From Megalopta genalis (taxonomy: Eukaryota > Arthropoda > Insecta > Hymenoptera > Halictidae), in contig NW_027476497.1 of assembly GCF_051020955.1 (NCBI RefSeq), positions 145,827 to 209,826 of the forward strand: 64,000 nt of DNA. Reading direction: 5' to 3'. The notes beneath the pieces are model-generated. The model did not search any database and was not told where the DNA came from. It worked only from the letters and a program-made list of their open reading frames with translations. A program made the translations under genes and the position numbers. The stretch's first letter is position 1; the number at the start of each line of letters is the position of its first letter. Positions 63,540 to 64,000 of the stretch are shown piece by piece.

Positions 63540-64000
63540 GAAGCCAAATCGTTTGTTTAAAATCGCTATTTCGCACGAATTTCAATCGGAATCGTGTGTT
63601 TCACATGATATTGACGATAAATCGTATGTTTCGCGTTAATTTAAAGCTAATTTGTGTATTTCGCATGAATCTGAAGTTAAATTGTTCATATCGCATGAAT
63701 TTGAAGCTAAACCGTTTGTTTAAAATCGTTATTTCGCACGAATTTCAATCGAAATCGTTTGTTTCGCATGATATTGAAGCTAAATCGTATGCTTCGCGTG
63801 AATTTAAAGCTAATCCGTGTAGTTCGCATGAATCAGAAGCTAAATTGTTCATTTCGCATGTATTTGAATCTAAATCGTTTGTTTAAAATCGCTATGTTGC
63901 ACGAATTTGATTCGAAATCGTGTGTTTCGCATGATATTGAAGCTAAATCGTATGTTTCGCGTTGATTTAAAGCTAATCCGTGTATTTCCCATGAATCTGA
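63540..64000. repeat. 163-bp array segment, copy of 57,185
   Basis: Second copy at 6,355 bp offset, truncated by the window. The order of unit variants is the same (ttcaatcgg unit, then ttcaatcg with gcttcgcgtg, then the ttgattcg unit), so the homology covers several units and is not just generic unit similarity. Confidence 0.88.

Larger units (their letters stand above)
55796..64000. repeat. 163-bp satellite array (five 30-bp monomers plus 13-bp insertion)
   Basis: About 50 head-to-tail units of 163 bp, cut by the window end. Each unit is five monomers related to those of region 1. P1 carries tcgaaatcgtgtgtttcgc. P2 starts gatattgaag. P3 carries cgtgtagttcgc or cgtgtatttctc. P4 carries aaattgttcat. 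P5 is 43 bp because about 13 bp (around taaaatcgctatt) interrupts the usual tttcgca. The count is 4 x 30 + 43 = 163. The period is also visible as matching open frames starting at 60,486, 60,649 and 60,812. Most monomers carry two or more CpGs, about 13 per unit by my count. P1, P2 and P5 each exist in several variants (for example P5 with gtttaaaatcgc or ggttaaagtcgc). Confidence 0.96.

Noticed and set aside
1..64000. The many open frames of 60-400 codons on both strands as genes
   Set aside because: They are decapeptide translations of the 30-bp monomer, overlap each other in three frames, begin and end at random monomer changes, and have no domain, signal peptide or unique region. In region 2 they recur every 163 bp and end at the TAA in the P5 insertion.
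1..64000. CENP-B box in the monomers
   Set aside because: A ttcg followed by A/T-rich bases is present, but the CGGG part of the known motif is absent and the spacing of the A does not fit.
55796..64000. 163-bp units as SINEs or tRNA-derived elements
   Set aside because: No RNA polymerase III A/B boxes, poly-A tails or target-site duplications were seen, and the unit resolves fully into five monomers and a 13-bp insertion in strict tandem.
1..64000. Telomeric or subtelomeric simple repeats
   Set aside because: No tandem TTAGGG, TTAGG, TTTAGGG or similar run was seen; isolated matches are within monomers.
1..64000. Tandem DNA-binding or leucine-rich repeat protein (LKL.. decapeptides resembling repeat proteins)
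   Set aside because: The repeat length of 10 residues and the LKLNHVFRMD pattern match no family I recognise, and frame-shifting indels are frequent without signs of being selected against.
1..64000. Whole window as an assembly artefact of a collapsed or looped read
   Set aside because: Copies differ by specific, shared and nested changes with consistent offsets, which a looping error would not create. Local misassembly between near-identical blocks remains possible and cannot be judged without reads.
55919..64000. Promoter-like gtttaaaatcgct element in each 163-bp unit
   Set aside because: It is an A/T-rich part of the 13-bp insertion with no partner element or gene downstream; it repeats in every unit.

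Overview
The whole 64 kb window is tandemly repeated satellite DNA. I found no gene, RNA gene, transposon, CRISPR array or unique-sequence island that I can support. All repeats run head to tail in one orientation. The base unit is a 30-bp, AT-rich monomer (about 37% GC by hand count of the consensus). Its core is tttgaagctaa at one end and tttcgcatgga at the other, with a variable middle. The size, nested organisation and lack of anything else point to a eukaryotic nuclear heterochromatic block (pericentromeric, subtelomeric or sex-chromosome type) from a long-read assembly. I do not recognise the family and cannot name the organism.

Region 1 (1 to about 55,795) holds roughly 1,850 monomers. 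Five monomer types (called A to E here) recur mostly in the order A-B-C-D-E and make a 150-bp higher-order unit. Above that level are block duplications of 0.4 to 4.5 kb. Examples are a 1.95-kb block at 121 and again at 29,352; blocks shuffled through 11.5-19.2 kb; a 0.7-1.4 kb family at 19.3-26.2 kb; 2.1-3.3 kb units at 27.2-41.3 kb; a roughly 4.2/4.5-kb tandem pair at 41.8-50.9 kb; and a triplicated segment at 53.2-55.5 kb. Length differences between copies that I could measure are mostly whole numbers of monomers (30, 150, 510, 720 bp), as expected for unequal exchange in register.

Region 2 (about 55,796 to the window end) is a related but distinct array of about 50 units of 163 bp. Each unit is five 30-bp monomers, the fifth carrying a 13-bp insertion. 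It is clearly richer in CpG than region 1. The two arrays join without breaking the 30-bp register.

Because 30 is a multiple of 3 and the consensus lacks stops in three of six frames, region 1 is full of open frames up to 396 codons on both strands. In region 2, 163 is not a multiple of 3 and each unit carries a TAA, so open frames of about 100 codons recur every 163 bp. I read all of these as by-products of the repeat. No functional system is evident. The points of interest are the satellite's hierarchy, its nucleosome-like unit lengths, the CpG difference between the arrays, and the recombination history recorded in the block duplications.
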